Below the pieces are notes generated by a model that searched no databases, had not been told where the DNA came from, and worked only from the letters and a program-made list of their open reading frames with translations. Positions 43,689 through 54,910 of a stretch of 64,000 nucleotides of DNA are shown one piece after another; the stretch's first letter is position 1; the number at the start of each line of letters is the position of its first letter. A program made the position numbers and the translations under genes. This DNA is from Pseudoclavibacter sp. Marseille-Q3772 (GTDB lineage Bacteria; Actinomycetota; Actinomycetes; Actinomycetales; Microbacteriaceae): NCBI RefSeq assembly GCF_916618895.1, contig NZ_OU745391.1:372001-436000 (forward strand). Reading direction: 5' to 3'.

Positions 43689-44465
43689 ATGAGTTTGCGA
43701 GATGTTGCGGAGGTTATCACCGCGCCCAGTGTTGATGCGCTGAACGACCGGCTCAGCGTCGATGTGGCTGAGCTATTGCAGGATGCGATTAGCAAGCGCG
43801 GGTGTGCCCATGTCGCGGTCTCCGGTGGCTCGTTTGCCACGCGTGCACTACCCGTCATCATCGCGGAAGCGAACGCCCGTGGGGTTGATTTTGCTGCCGT
43901 GCACATTTGGTTTGCCGATGAACGTTTTGTCGAGGCCGACTCCCCCGATCGCTCCGTGCTAGCCGTAACCGAGGCGCTCAGGAGCGCCCATGGCTTCACA
44001 ATGTCGAATCTGCATGCGATTCCGGGAAGCGACATGGCTTCGTCTCCTGATCACGCAGCAAGCGAGTACGAACGCACACTCCGTGAGTCCACCATGCCGC
44101 ACAACGACAGTGGCGTTCCCATACTTGATCTTGCGCTGCTTGGGATGGGGCCCGATGGCCATACCGCATCCCTTTTCCCCGGTATGTTGCCTGGCGAAAC
44201 AACCCTCACTGCACCGGTTACCGGATCACCGAAGCCACCATCGGATCGGGTGACCATGACGTTTACTATGCTCAACGCATCCCGCCACAGCTGGATCTAT
44301 GCAACCGGTAGCAGCAAACAGGATGCGCTCACCCGTGCCTTTGACTGCGATCTTGCGCAGGACTGCCCCGTCAGCGCAGTGCGCGCGCAGGAAGCGGTGC
44401 GTCTGTACGCCGGCCTCAATGCTGTGCCGGAAGCGGTGCGCAGCGAAGCAAGCATCCGCCGGTAG
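43689..44465 (+). CDS. pgl: 6-Phosphogluconolactonase
   Basis: The 258-residue enzyme hydrolyses 6-phosphogluconolactone. Its motifs are HVAVSGGSFATRALP, HIWFADERFV and LLGMGPDGHTASLFPG. GAGGAG lies before ATG 43689. It is the last gene of the operon, ended by a hairpin at 44487-44512. The 6-phosphogluconate dehydrogenase gene is not in this window. Confidence 0.94.
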   Translation: MSLRDVAEVITAPSVDALNDRLSVDVAELLQDAISKRGCAHVAVSGGSFATRALPVIIAEANARGVDFAAVHIWFADERFVEADSPDRSVLAVTEALRSAHGFTMSNLHAIPGSDMASSPDHAASEYERTLRESTMPHNDSGVPILDLALLGMGPDGHTASLFPGMLPGETTLTAPVTGSPKPPSDRVTMTFTMLNASRHSWIYATGSSKQDALTRAFDCDLAQDCPVSAVRAQEAVRLYAGLNAVPEAVRSEASIRR

Positions 44466-44486
44466 CGGAGCCCCACACAACGAAAC

Positions 44487-44512
44487 GACCCCGACCGAAA
44501 ACGGTCGGGGTC
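44487..44512. terminator. Bidirectional hairpin between pgl and secG
   Basis: A perfect 11-bp stem (GACCCCGACCG with CGGTCGGGGTC) around a 4-base AAAA loop ends the pentose-phosphate operon and, on the other strand, secG. Confidence 0.75.
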
Positions 44513-44532
44513 AAGACTCCCAGCTACCGGCG

Positions 44533-44790
44533 CTATGCGGCAGGCGTGGTGAACTTCAGCATAATTCCCATGATCACGATGGTGAGTGCCCAGATCGAGA
44601 GTATCCACACGGTAATGCGGTTCAAGTTCTTCTCAGCAACGCCCGAGGACTGCGCACCCGAGGTGATACCGCCGCCGAACATATCGCTCAGACCACCGCC
44701 CTTACCGCGGTGGAGCAGGATGAACATGATCAGGAGCACGCTGGTAATTGCGAGCACAACCTGCAAGACGGTGAGGATGATCTCAGCCAC
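44533..44790 (-). CDS. secG: Preprotein translocase subunit SecG
   Basis: The 85-residue membrane protein has two helices (about 4-25 and 61-79) around the conserved loop HRGKGGGLSDMFGGG, the SecG hallmark; it assists SecYE. GTG 44790 has GAAAGG at 5 bases. The frame runs further upstream but that portion is rejected. It follows tpiA, but a strong hairpin (44826-44861) lies between the two, so its level may be lower or separately set. Confidence 0.94.
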   Translation of the reverse strand: MAEIILTVLQVVLAITSVLLIMFILLHRGKGGGLSDMFGGGITSGAQSSGVAEKNLNRITVWILSIWALTIVIMGIMLKFTTPAA

Positions 44791-44825
44791 GGGAACCTTT
44801 CGGAATGACGTTTTCTGGTGAAACG

Positions 44826-44861
44826 ACTCGGACGGAGCCGTAAATCCAACTCCGTCCGAGT
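44826..44861 (-). terminator. Hairpin between tpiA and secG
   Basis: A perfect 12-bp stem (44826-44837 with 44850-44861, arm ACTCGGACGGAG) with a 12-base loop follows the tpiA stop. It could end or attenuate transcription into secG. Confidence 0.6.
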
Positions 44862-44879
44862 ATAGGGCACAAGCGCGCG

Positions 44880-45671
44880 TTAGACGCCTACGTGCTGTTG
44901 GTACCGCACAATTGCCGAGAAATCCTCGACGTTCAGGCTTGCACCACCCACGAGGGCGCCATCGATATCCGGCTCGCGCATAATCGATGCCACGTTGCCC
45001 GGTTTGACTGACCCTCCGTACAGGATGCGGGTGGTTGCGGCGCGTTCCTCGCCGAGTAACGAAGCGAGTTCCGCACGAATCGCCTGACAGACTTCCTGTG
45101 CCTGCGCTGCGGTGGCAACCTGACCGGTGCCGATCGCCCACACCGGCTCGTACGCGATGACGATCTCGGCGTCAGCGGGGAACTCCGTAAGGCAAGCGCG
45201 CAATTGCGCAACCGATACCTCTGCGGGGTTGTCGGTACCCTCGCGCTCTTCGAGCGTCTCGCCGACGCACAGCACCGGTGTCACACCGTGACGAAGCGCA
45301 GCTGCGATTTTGGCACGACACACATCGTCCGTTTCGCCGTGCAAGGTTCGACGCTCGGAGTGTCCGACGAGCACATACTTGGTGTCTAGTGCTGCGAGGA
45401 ACTCGGCCGAGGTCTCACCGGTGTAGGCACCGGAGTCGTGCTGCGAGCAGTCCTGCGCACCAAACCCGATGCCGAGTTTGTCCGTAGCGACCAGCGTTTG
45501 CACACTGCGTAGATCGGTAAACGGCGGGAACACCGCAACCTCAACATCGTCGTAGTTGTGCTCAGCGTCCTTCAGCGTCCAAGCCAGTTTTTGAACAAAT
45601 GCGATCGCCTGGAGATGATTCATATTCATCTTCCAGTTTCCCGCCATCAGCGGGGTGCGAGTGGCTACCAT
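44880..45671 (-). CDS. tpiA: Triosephosphate isomerase
   Basis: The 263-residue TIM-barrel enzyme has Lys14 in GNWKMN, the catalytic-His region [10 protein letters not shown] and the catalytic-Glu region [13 protein letters not shown]. It interconverts dihydroxyacetone phosphate and glyceraldehyde-3-phosphate. ATG 45671 lies inside the pgk end (7-base overlap), with GGAGG at 8 bases, so the two are translated together. The operon order gap-pgk-tpiA is standard. Confidence 0.97.
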   Translation of the reverse strand: MVATRTPLMAGNWKMNMNHLQAIAFVQKLAWTLKDAEHNYDDVEVAVFPPFTDLRSVQTLVATDKLGIGFGAQDCSQHDSGAYTGETSAEFLAALDTKYVLVGHSERRTLHGETDDVCRAKIAAALRHGVTPVLCVGETLEEREGTDNPAEVSVAQLRACLTEFPADAEIVIAYEPVWAIGTGQVATAAQAQEVCQAIRAELASLLGEERAATTRILYGGSVKPGNVASIMREPDIDGALVGGASLNVEDFSAIVRYQQHVGV

Positions 45672-46876
45672 CCGAGCACCTCCAGGCCCGGAAGTTTCTT
45701 GCCTTCGATGAGCTCGAGGCTCGCGCCACCACCGGTTGAGACGTGTCCGAACTCATCATCAGCGAATCCGAGTGTGCGGATCGCTGCGGCCGAGTCGCCG
45801 CCGCCGACGACCGAGAGGCCGTCTACTTCAGTCAACGCCTGCGCAACGGTCTGAGTACCGTTTGCGAAGTTCGGGAATTCAAAGACACCCATCGGGCCAT
45901 TCCAGAACACGGTCTTCGATGTGCGGATCGTTTCGGCATAGGCTGCGGCCGAGTCTGGGCCGATGTCGAGGCCGATGCCATCGGCTCCGAACTTGGACGA
46001 CTCAATTGCATCCGCGGAGACAACCTCGTGATCAGCGTCTGCGGCGAACGCTTCGGCAACGACGATGTCAGTCGGCAGCAACAGCTGCACGCCACGTTCC
46101 TTTGCTTCTTCGAGGTAGCCGCGCACCGTGTCGATCTGGTCGCTCTCCAGCAGCGACTTACCAACGCTGTGGCCCTGTGCTGCGAGGAAGGTGAACAGCA
46201 TGCCGCCACCGATCACCAGTCGGTCAACGCGTGGCAGCAAGTTCTCGATCACGCCGAGTTTGTCGGAGACCTTCGACCCACCGAGTACGACGGTGAACGG
46301 CGTCGCGGGGTCATTAACCACTTTGCCGAGCTTCTCGACTTCATTGGCAACCAGGTAACCAGCTGCCGATGGCAATGCCTTCGCCAGTTCATACACCGAG
46401 GCCTGCTTGCGGTGCACAACACCGAAGCCATCCGATACGAACGCCTCACCGAATGCGGCGAGCTTCGCGGCAAATGCCTCACGCTCGGAGTCGTCCTTAC
46501 TGGTTTCTCCAGGATTGAAGCGAAGGTTTTCGAGCACAACGACTCGGCCATCTTCCAGTCCCTCAACGGCAGCCTGCGCGGATTCGCCAACCGTGTCTTC
46601 AGCCAACACGACGTCTTGTCCGAGCAGTTCGCCTAAACGAGCTGCAGCTGGAGCGAGCGAGAATTCCGGCTTGGGCTCACCCTTAGGGCGCCCGAGGTGA
46701 GAGATCACCACGACCTTGGCACCCTGTTCGATGAGTGCGCGCAGTGTCGGCAACGACGCACGGACTCGACCGTCGTCGGTGATTTGGCCGTCCTTCAACG
46801 GCACATTGAGGTCGCAACGAACGATGACGCGCTTACCAGCGAGGTCGCCAAGCGTGTCGAGAGTGCGCAAGGTCAT
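45665..46876 (-). CDS. pgk: Phosphoglycerate kinase
   Basis: The 403-residue two-domain kinase makes ATP from 1,3-bisphosphoglycerate. Its markers are [13 protein letters not shown] at the N-terminus, [10 protein letters not shown], and the C-terminal nucleotide loop [17 protein letters not shown] lies 7 bases before ATG 46876. It overlaps tpiA and follows gap by 43 bases. The length is normal. Confidence 0.97.
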   Translation of the reverse strand: MTLRTLDTLGDLAGKRVIVRCDLNVPLKDGQITDDGRVRASLPTLRALIEQGAKVVVISHLGRPKGEPKPEFSLAPAAARLGELLGQDVVLAEDTVGESAQAAVEGLEDGRVVVLENLRFNPGETSKDDSEREAFAAKLAAFGEAFVSDGFGVVHRKQASVYELAKALPSAAGYLVANEVEKLGKVVNDPATPFTVVLGGSKVSDKLGVIENLLPRVDRLVIGGGMLFTFLAAQGHSVGKSLLESDQIDTVRGYLEEAKERGVQLLLPTDIVVAEAFAADADHEVVSADAIESSKFGADGIGLDIGPDSAAAYAETIRTSKTVFWNGPMGVFEFPNFANGTQTVAQALTEVDGLSVVGGGDSAAAIRTLGFADDEFGHVSTGGGASLELIEGKKLPGLEVLGW

Positions 46877-46919
46877 GATGAACTCCTTCGTTTTGCGTAG
46901 CGGTTAACCGGTTCGGACG

Positions 46920-47993
<1,074 letters not shown>

Positions 47994-48110
47994 TCACGCT
48001 ACCGACTCCAGGTGGACGGCACGCTCAGCTAAGAGTGATTCACACGCCACGTTTAACTACGCGCCCGGCAAGCGCGCAACTAACCGTTGATTCTGAATCG
48101 GATGCGGGTG

Positions 48111-49091
48111 CTAGTCGAGCAGGTCGGTTTCAGGCACGCTCGACGAGGTATCCGCGATACCGCGCTCCATCGCGGCGCGGTCAGCCAACGCGAGCAGGCG
48201 TCGGATACGACCGGCAACCGCATCCTTCGTCATCGGCGGATCTGCCTGCTGGCCGAGCTCATCCAGGGATGCTTCACGGTGCGACAGTCGGAGCTCGCCT
48301 GCATGACGCAGGTGGTCGGGAATATCGTCGCCGAGGATCTCGAATGCACGTTCCACGCGAGCACACGCGGCAACTGCTGCCTGAGCCGACCGACGAAGGT
48401 TGGCGTCATCGAAGTTGACGAGGCGGTTTGCGGTCGCTCGAGTCTCCCGCCGCTGTCTGCGCGCTTCCCACTCGGCAAGGACCGACGTAGCACCCATCGC
48501 AACCAACATTTGGTTAATGCCCTCGGGTTCACGAATAATCACCCGATTGACACCGCGAACTTCACGCTGTTTCACAGTGATGCCGAGCCGTCCGGCAGCG
48601 CCAACCAGCGCCATCGCGGTTTCCCTATTTGCGCAGGCAATATCGAGCGATGCTGATCTTCCCGGATCGGTGAGGGTGCCGGCCGCCAAGAACGCTCCAC
48701 GCCAGATCGCTGCGAGCACATCGGCAGTGCCGAGCGTGAGTCGATTCGGCAAACCTCGAACGATACGTCCGCGCGCATCCATGAGGCCGGTTTGTCGCGC
48801 CAGCGTTTCGCCCTGGTCGAGTACGCGCACCAGGTAGGTGCCCTGCTCGCCGGCGACCGAGCCGGTTGCGCGAGCCATTTTGGGGCGAACCCCGTAGATT
48901 GCGAGCAGTTCGTGCGCCAACCGCAGTGCCAGTTTCTCGCCCTGAACCTCGGCCTCAATAACGAAGCGATTGGAGATCTTCTGGAGTGCTCCAGTGAACC
49001 GCAAGATACTCGAGATCTGCGCCGCTCGCGCCTGGTTGGAACCCGGGTTAACGCCCGTGAGTTCGTGTTTAACCTTCGCAGTGAGTGACAC
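48111..49091 (-). CDS. whiA: Developmental/cell-division regulator WhiA
   Basis: The 326-residue DNA-binding protein has the WhiA layout: an N-terminal homing-endonuclease-like domain (about 1-210) and a C-terminal helix-turn-helix (LGQQADPPMTKDAVAGRIRRL). In Streptomyces it controls sporulation septation; in non-sporulating relatives its role is less clear. GTG 49091 has GGAG at 5 bases. It follows rapZ by 94 bases; yvcK, which normally lies between the two, is missing. Confidence 0.95.
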   Translation of the reverse strand: MSLTAKVKHELTGVNPGSNQARAAQISSILRFTGALQKISNRFVIEAEVQGEKLALRLAHELLAIYGVRPKMARATGSVAGEQGTYLVRVLDQGETLARQTGLMDARGRIVRGLPNRLTLGTADVLAAIWRGAFLAAGTLTDPGRSASLDIACANRETAMALVGAAGRLGITVKQREVRGVNRVIIREPEGINQMLVAMGATSVLAEWEARRQRRETRATANRLVNFDDANLRRSAQAAVAACARVERAFEILGDDIPDHLRHAGELRLSHREASLDELGQQADPPMTKDAVAGRIRRLLALADRAAMERGIADTSSSVPETDLLD

Positions 49092-49185
49092 CTACGCTCC
49101 TACTTTGCCTGGCTCAATGTGATCGCCTATCAACGTTACGCGCATTCGCGCTTTCCCGCGCGGTATCCGCACGCCGGTGGCAACG

Positions 49186-50076
49186 CTATTCGCGACCGAG
49201 GTCACGGTGACGAACCGAAACCTGAACATCCTCTCGGCCGCGCAGTTTGTTCGCCAGATGCTCGGTCATAGCAACCGAACGGTGTTTTCCGCCGGTGCAA
49301 CCAATTCCGATCAGCGCATGGCGCTTGTTTTCGCGTTCATAACCCCGAATTACTGGTTCGAGCATACCGACGAAGTGCTCCGAGAACTCCTCCGCACCCT
49401 CCTGTGCAAGCACGAAGTCGCTGACCTGCTTATCTCTCCCGTTGTATGGCCGCAAATCAAGCGACCAGAACGGGTTCGGGAGGAAGCGCATATCAACGAC
49501 GAGATCTGCATCCTGAGGGCTGCCGTACTTGAAACCGAAACTCATCAGCGTCAGCTGCAATTTGTCGTCGGCCGGTTCAGCGAAACGTTCCCGGATGCGG
49601 TGTGCAAGCTGGTGTACGTTCAGCTCAGAGGTGTCGATGAGCACATCCGCGACGCTGCGAATCTCGCGTAAGCGTTCCCGCTCGAGCCGGATCGCATCCA
49701 ACACCGTGTCTCCGTCGCGCTGCAGCGGATGGGGTCGACGCGAAGACTCGTAACGACGAACGATCGCTTCTTCGGTCGCGTCCAGGAAGAGGACGTGCAC
49801 GACGTGAGTTTTCCGGATCTCATTGACGAAGTCCTGGAAGGTTTCCAGCAGCTTTCCGCCACGAATATCAACGGCCACCGTCAGCTTCGGCAGCGAACCA
49901 GCAGCCCGGCCAGCAACCTCCATCAGCGGACGAATCATCTCCGGCGGAAGGTTGTCGACGACGTACCAACCGAGATCCTCAAATGCCTTAATGGCGGTGG
50001 AGCGACCGGCCCCGGACATCCCGGTGACGATCGTCACTTCTTGCAGATTGGCATCATTGTCGTGAGTGTGTTTCAT
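49186..50076 (-). CDS. rapZ: RapZ/YvcJ-family nucleotide-binding protein
   Basis: The 296-residue P-loop protein has Walker A GMSGAGRS (19-26), VVDNLPPEMI and the C-terminal GIGCTGGKHRSVAM, the RapZ family signature. In E. coli RapZ targets the glmZ small RNA; in Gram-positives the role is less defined. GGAGGAG precedes ATG 50076, and TAGCCT at 50103-50108 (minus) gives it its own promoter after uvrC. Confidence 0.93.
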   Translation of the reverse strand: MKHTHDNDANLQEVTIVTGMSGAGRSTAIKAFEDLGWYVVDNLPPEMIRPLMEVAGRAAGSLPKLTVAVDIRGGKLLETFQDFVNEIRKTHVVHVLFLDATEEAIVRRYESSRRPHPLQRDGDTVLDAIRLERERLREIRSVADVLIDTSELNVHQLAHRIRERFAEPADDKLQLTLMSFGFKYGSPQDADLVVDMRFLPNPFWSLDLRPYNGRDKQVSDFVLAQEGAEEFSEHFVGMLEPVIRGYERENKRHALIGIGCTGGKHRSVAMTEHLANKLRGREDVQVSVRHRDLGRE

Positions 50077-50102
50077 CCGGTGGCTCCTCCCATCTTGAAT
50101 AC

Positions 50103-50108
50103 AGGCTA
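50103..50108 (-). promoter_or_regulatory. Predicted -10 element (TAGCCT) of rapZ
   Basis: TAGCCT lies 27 bases before ATG 50076 and just after the uvrC stop (50110), so rapZ need not depend on the uvrC transcript. Confidence 0.4.
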
Positions 50109-50109
50109 G

Positions 50110-51963
50110 CTACTTCCGGCTGAACTTATGCACGATCGATGTCGCAATTGCCGGCCCGATTCCCGAAACCTCAGCAATCTCCTCTTCCGTAGCTGCTCGC
50201 AGCCGCTTAACCGAACCGAAGTGTCGCAGTAGTGCCGCGATTCGCGCGGGACCCAAACCAGGGATTGATTCAAGTTCGCTACGGATGGAAGAACGCCGAG
50301 ACTTTCGCTGCGCGGTGATAGCAAAACGGTGCGCCTCATCACGAAGCCGTTGAACGAGAAACAGCGCCTCGGAGTTTCTCGGCAGGATCACCGGAAACTC
50401 ATCGTCGGGTAGCCACAGTTCTTCCAACCGCTTGGCGATACCGACGACGGCAATATCGTGGATCTCTGCATGAGCGAGCGCCCGCGCAGCCGCGGCGACC
50501 TGAGGTTGGCCGCCGTCAATGAGCAGCAACTGCGGGCGATAGGCAAAGCGTTCGGTGTCGCTTGGTTCACGTTGCTGCTCATCACGCAGGTATTGCAAGC
50601 GTCGGCTGAGCGCCTGATATATCGAATCGGTGTCATCCGTGGAGTCCGCAATATTAAACCGACGGTAGTCACGTTTCTTCGGTAGGCCGTCCTCAAACAC
50701 CACCATCGATGCCACGATGCCAGTTCCCTGCAGGTGCGAAACGTCATAGGCTTCGATTCGCAGTGGCGCCTCGGCAAGGCCAAGCGCTTCGCGCAGATCG
50801 TTCAGCGCCTCGGTGCGGGCCACATAGTCAGCAGTGCGCTTCAACTTGTACTGCTTCAGCGCCTCTAACGCATTCTGGTTCGCGGTCTGCAGCAGCTGTG
50901 CTTTCGGGCCCCGCTTGGCGACGGTCACACGCACGCGGGAACCACGAATCTGCCGTAGCACTTCTTCGAGCGCTGCCGCCTCATCCGGCAGCCAGGGCAC
51001 CACTACTTCTCGCGCAGGGTGTTGCGATTGGGCGCCGTACACGTCCTGCAGGATCTGCTGCAGCAATACCGGCTCGTCGACCTCGAGTTCTTTATCCAGC
51101 ACCCATCCGCGCACACCGCGCACTCTCCCCCGCCGTACGGTAAATAGCTGTACGGATGCGGCGAGTTCGTCATGCGCCACACCGTAAAGGTCCGCGTCGG
51201 CAGAGTCCGGGAGCACGACGGCGGATTTTTCGAGCACTGCTTCAAAGGCTTCGATCCGGTCGCGCAGGCGTCCCGCATCCTCGAATCGCAACTCGGCGGA
51301 TGCGGTCAGCATCTGTTCCCGCATCGAATCGATGAGCGAGCGGTCATAGGTTTCCATGAACTCGACAAACTCGTTCACCCGCTGCCGATGTTCCTCGATC
51401 GAGACGCGATGCGAGCAGGGTCCACCGCACTTACCGATCTGACTTGCAAAACAGGGTTTGCCAGTGGTCATCGCACGTCGATAGTTTGTGTCATTGCACG
51501 TGCGGATCGGCATCACCTTGAGCATAAGATCGATCGTCTCGTTGACCGCCCACACCTTCGGATACGGCCCAAAGTATTTCGCGCCACGAATATTCGCCTT
51601 CCGAGTCACGAACACTCGCGGGGCTTCATCCGCCAGGGTGATCGCCATAAACGGATACGACTTATCGTCTTTTAGCCGCACATTGAATGGCGGGCTGTAT
51701 TCCTGAATCAGCGTGTACTCGAGCTGCAACGCTTCGATCTCATTACTCACCACAGTCCATTTGACGTCGCACGCCGTGGTGACTAATCGCCGTGTACGTT
51801 CGGGCAGCGTTTCCAGCGGGGCGAAATAGTTTGAGAGCCGGGCACGCAGATTCTTTGCTTTGCCGACATACAGGATGCGGTCGTTCGCATCCAGCCAGCG
51901 GTAAACGCCAGCCGCGGTGGGAATCGTTCCGGCAGCGGGCCGCCAAGACAAATAGGTACTCAC
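50110..51963 (-). CDS. uvrC: Excinuclease ABC subunit UvrC
   Basis: The 617-residue nuclease has a GIY-YIG domain (15-95, GVYRWLDANDRILYVGKAKN), a UVR motif (about 200-235), an RNase H-like catalytic domain and C-terminal helix-hairpin-helix (SIPGLGPARIAALLRHFG). With UvrB it cuts the damaged strand on both sides. GTG 51963 has AGGGGA at 6 bases. It starts 9 bases after the uvrA stop. Confidence 0.96.
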   Translation of the reverse strand: MSTYLSWRPAAGTIPTAAGVYRWLDANDRILYVGKAKNLRARLSNYFAPLETLPERTRRLVTTACDVKWTVVSNEIEALQLEYTLIQEYSPPFNVRLKDDKSYPFMAITLADEAPRVFVTRKANIRGAKYFGPYPKVWAVNETIDLMLKVMPIRTCNDTNYRRAMTTGKPCFASQIGKCGGPCSHRVSIEEHRQRVNEFVEFMETYDRSLIDSMREQMLTASAELRFEDAGRLRDRIEAFEAVLEKSAVVLPDSADADLYGVAHDELAASVQLFTVRRGRVRGVRGWVLDKELEVDEPVLLQQILQDVYGAQSQHPAREVVVPWLPDEAAALEEVLRQIRGSRVRVTVAKRGPKAQLLQTANQNALEALKQYKLKRTADYVARTEALNDLREALGLAEAPLRIEAYDVSHLQGTGIVASMVVFEDGLPKKRDYRRFNIADSTDDTDSIYQALSRRLQYLRDEQQREPSDTERFAYRPQLLLIDGGQPQVAAAARALAHAEIHDIAVVGIAKRLEELWLPDDEFPVILPRNSEALFLVQRLRDEAHRFAITAQRKSRRSSIRSELESIPGLGPARIAALLRHFGSVKRLRAATEEEIAEVSGIGPAIATSIVHKFSRK

Positions 51964-51972
51964 CGCAATCCC

Positions 51973-54846
51973 CTAGGACGCGGGAGTAACTAACTGTGCG
52001 AGGAAGTGGCCGGTTGCGCATTCGGGATGCGCGGCGACCTGTTCCGGCGTGCCGGTTGCAACCACCTGACCGCCGCCAGATCCGCCCTCCGGCCCCATCT
52101 CAATCACCCAGTCGGCCGACTTAATCACATCCAGATTGTGCTCGATCACCACAACTGTATTGCCCTTATCCACCAGACCTTGCAGCACCAGCAATAGCTT
52201 GCGCACATCCTCGAAGTGCAACCCGGTCGTGGGCTCGTCCAGCACGTAGATGCTGCGGCCATTGGACCGCCGCTGCAACTCAGTGGCGAGCTTCACCCGC
52301 TGTGCCTCACCACCCGAGAGCGTGGTTGCGGACTGCCCGAGCCGTACATAGCCGAGCCCCACATCCACGAGCGTTCGCAAGTAGCGGTGAATTGCCGTGA
52401 TCGGTTCAAAGAACTCCGCGGCCTCAGCAATCGACATCTCGAGCACCTCGGCGATGTTCTTGCCCTTATAGTGCACCTGCAGAGTTTCGCGGTTGTAGCG
52501 TTTACCCGCACACGCTTCACATTTCACGTAGACATCCGGCAGGAAGTTCATCTCAATCTTGATGGTGCCATCACCGCTGCACTCCTCACAGCGGCCACCC
52601 TTGACGTTGAACGAGAACCTGCCGGCCTGGTAGCCGCGCGCCTTCGCCTCTGCCGTTTCGGCAAAGAGGGTTCGGATGCGGTCAAACACGCCCGTATAGG
52701 TCGCCGGGTTCGAACGCGGCGTGCGCCCGATCGGCGCCTGGTCGACGTGCACCACTTTGTCGAGCTGATCCACACCGGTTACTCGGGTGTGCTTTCCAGG
52801 AACCTGGCGCGCACCATTGAGTTTGTTTGCGAGTACTTTCTCGAGCACATCATTCACCAGTGATGATTTGCCAGAACCGGAAATACCGGAGACCACTGTA
52901 AACAGGCCCAAGGGGAAATCAACGGTCACATTCTTGAGGTTGTTTTCCCGAGCACCGACCACGGTGAGTTTGCGTTTTCGATCGAATTTGCGCCGCTTAT
53001 TCGGCACGGCGATCTCTTTACGACCGGCGAGATAGTCACCGGTGATCGACTGCTCGTTATCCAGCAACGAGTCGTAGGCACCGGAGTGTACGACTCCACC
53101 GCCGAACTCCCCGGCTCCCGGACCGATATCGACGATCCAGTCGGCCGTGCGAATCGTGTCCTCATCGTGTTCGACCACGATCAGCGTGTTACCAAGGTCG
53201 CGGAGCCGTTCGAGCGTACCGATGAGCCGCTGGTTATCGCGCTGGTGCAGACCGATTGACGGCTCGTCCAGCACGTAGAGCACGCCGGTGAGTCCCGCAC
53301 CAATCTGGGTAGCCAGGCGGATGCGCTGTGCCTCACCACCGGAGAGTGTGCCGGCAGAGCGCGCGAGATCCAGATAGCTGAGACCAACTTCGGTCAGGAA
53401 CTCCAATCGCGATCGCAGCTCGCGAAGCACCTGGGCACCGACTTTGGCCTCGCGTGGTGTGAGCTCCACCGTGTTGAAGAACTTGAGTGATTCGTCCAGC
53501 GGCATGAAGGTGACATCGGCGATGGACTTACCGGCAACGGTGACTGCCAAAACCTCTGGGCGTAGCCGTGCCCCGGCACATGACGGGCAGGGAATCTCGC
53601 GAAGGAACTGCTGCATCCGGTCGCGTTTGGCGTCAGACTCAGCCTCGGCATACTGTCGCTCGATACCGGGAATAACTCCTTCGAATCCGGAGGTGTAGGT
53701 AATGTTTCGCCCATACCGGTTGCGGTATTTCACGCGCACTTTGAAGTCTTTGCCGTACAGGATGTGTTGCTGCACGTTCTTTGGCAGCTTGCGCCATGGG
53801 GTGTCGAGCGAAAAGCCGAGTTCGTCGGCGAGCGCGCTCAGCAGCCGTTCGTAATAGTTGTAGAGCGATTTGCCCTGTGACGACCACGGGACGATCGCAC
53901 CCTGCGCGATCGATGCATCCGGATCACCGATCATGAGCTCTTCATCGACCGCCATCTGAGAGCCGAGCCCGTCACAGGTCTGGCACGCACCGAACGGCGC
54001 GTTGAACGAGAACGTGCGCGGTTCGATTTCAGAGAGCGCAATCGGGTGGTTGTTTGGGCAGCTAAGCCGCTCCGAGAAGGACTCAACACGGTCATCGCCC
54101 TTTCGGTCAACGAACTCGACCGTCGCGCGACCATCAGCGAGCCGCAGTGTGGTCTCAAGCGAGTCAGTTAGCCGGGCGAGTAGGTCTTCGGATGCGACCA
54201 GACGGTCGACGATCACAGCAATGTCGTGCTTGTACGACTTCTTCAGCTTCGGTGGGTTGCTCAGCTGCACTCGCTCGCCGTCTACCATGGCGCGGGAGAA
54301 ACCCTGCTGCTGCAGCGAGGAGAACAGGTCGACGAACTCTCCCTTTTTCTGCTGCACCACCGGCGCAAGCAGCTGATATCGGGTACCGGTCGGCAGCTCC
54401 ATCAGTCGATCCGCGATCTGCTGCACCGTCGAGGCGGCGATCTTTTCGCCGCACTCCGGGCAGTGCGGAGTACCCACTCGTGCCCACAACAAGCGCATGT
54501 AGTCGTAGATCTCGGTGATCGTGCCGACCGTTGAGCGCGGGTTACGGTTCGTCGATTTCTGGTCGATCGACACCGCCGGGCTCAATCCCTCGATGAAATC
54601 AACATCGGGTCGGTCAACTTGGCCGAGGAACATCCGCGCATATGCGGAGAGCGATTCAACGTAGCGTCGCTGCCCCTCAGCGAAGATGGTGTCGAACGCG
54701 AGCGAGGACTTGCCAGAACCGGACAACCCGGTGAACACAACCAGCGCGTTTCGGGGAATCTCGAGGTCGACATTCTTCAGGTTGTGCACGCGGGCGTGTT
54801 GTACGCGCAGCGTCGCGTTGTCGTTCGCAGAGTTTGTCCTAGCCAC
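51973..54846 (-). CDS. uvrA: Excinuclease ABC subunit UvrA
   Basis: The 957-residue ATPase finds DNA lesions. It has two ABC modules (GLSGSGKSS near residue 40 and GISGSGKSS near 650), signatures [12 protein letters not shown] and [12 protein letters not shown], and Cys pairs CPECG, CPSC and CEECSGDG...CEAC for zinc fingers. GTG 54846 follows a -10 TAGGCT by only 6 bases, indicating a leaderless mRNA. It is followed by uvrC. No SOS box was found upstream. Confidence 0.97.
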   Translation of the reverse strand: MARTNSANDNATLRVQHARVHNLKNVDLEIPRNALVVFTGLSGSGKSSLAFDTIFAEGQRRYVESLSAYARMFLGQVDRPDVDFIEGLSPAVSIDQKSTNRNPRSTVGTITEIYDYMRLLWARVGTPHCPECGEKIAASTVQQIADRLMELPTGTRYQLLAPVVQQKKGEFVDLFSSLQQQGFSRAMVDGERVQLSNPPKLKKSYKHDIAVIVDRLVASEDLLARLTDSLETTLRLADGRATVEFVDRKGDDRVESFSERLSCPNNHPIALSEIEPRTFSFNAPFGACQTCDGLGSQMAVDEELMIGDPDASIAQGAIVPWSSQGKSLYNYYERLLSALADELGFSLDTPWRKLPKNVQQHILYGKDFKVRVKYRNRYGRNITYTSGFEGVIPGIERQYAEAESDAKRDRMQQFLREIPCPSCAGARLRPEVLAVTVAGKSIADVTFMPLDESLKFFNTVELTPREAKVGAQVLRELRSRLEFLTEVGLSYLDLARSAGTLSGGEAQRIRLATQIGAGLTGVLYVLDEPSIGLHQRDNQRLIGTLERLRDLGNTLIVVEHDEDTIRTADWIVDIGPGAGEFGGGVVHSGAYDSLLDNEQSITGDYLAGRKEIAVPNKRRKFDRKRKLTVVGARENNLKNVTVDFPLGLFTVVSGISGSGKSSLVNDVLEKVLANKLNGARQVPGKHTRVTGVDQLDKVVHVDQAPIGRTPRSNPATYTGVFDRIRTLFAETAEAKARGYQAGRFSFNVKGGRCEECSGDGTIKIEMNFLPDVYVKCEACAGKRYNRETLQVHYKGKNIAEVLEMSIAEAAEFFEPITAIHRYLRTLVDVGLGYVRLGQSATTLSGGEAQRVKLATELQRRSNGRSIYVLDEPTTGLHFEDVRKLLLVLQGLVDKGNTVVVIEHNLDVIKSADWVIEMGPEGGSGGGQVVATGTPEQVAAHPECATGHFLAQLVTPAS

Positions 54847-54852
54847 GACCCA

Positions 54853-54858
54853 AGCCTA
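54853..54858 (-). promoter_or_regulatory. Predicted leaderless -10 (TAGGCT) of uvrA
   Basis: TAGGCT ends 6 bases before GTG 54846; the GGCGCG flank is shared with the ACAD-like gene and uvrB. Confidence 0.5.
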
Positions 54859-54893
54859 CGCGCCACATCCGCCGGCAATCGTAGTGTTCACTG

Positions 54894-54906
54894 CCCGCTT
54901 AGCGGG
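54894..54906 (-). terminator. Short hairpin after rlmN
   Basis: CCCGC-TTA-GCGGG lies 5 bases past the rlmN stop and before the uvrA promoter; the stem is only 5 bp. Confidence 0.35.
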
Positions 54907-54910
54907 ACTG

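Noticed and set aside
44791..45141. N-terminal extension of secG
   Set aside because: It overlaps tpiA and the tpiA-secG hairpin; the two-helix SecG begins at GTG 44790.
45743..46636. 297-codon open frame opposite pgk
   Set aside because: Shadow of a highly biased coding sequence; pgk motifs are complete on the other strand.
54847..54910. SOS (LexA) box before uvrA or uvrB
   Set aside because: No GAAC-N4-GTTC-like site was found upstream of either gene, only one unpaired GAAC half-site before uvrA.
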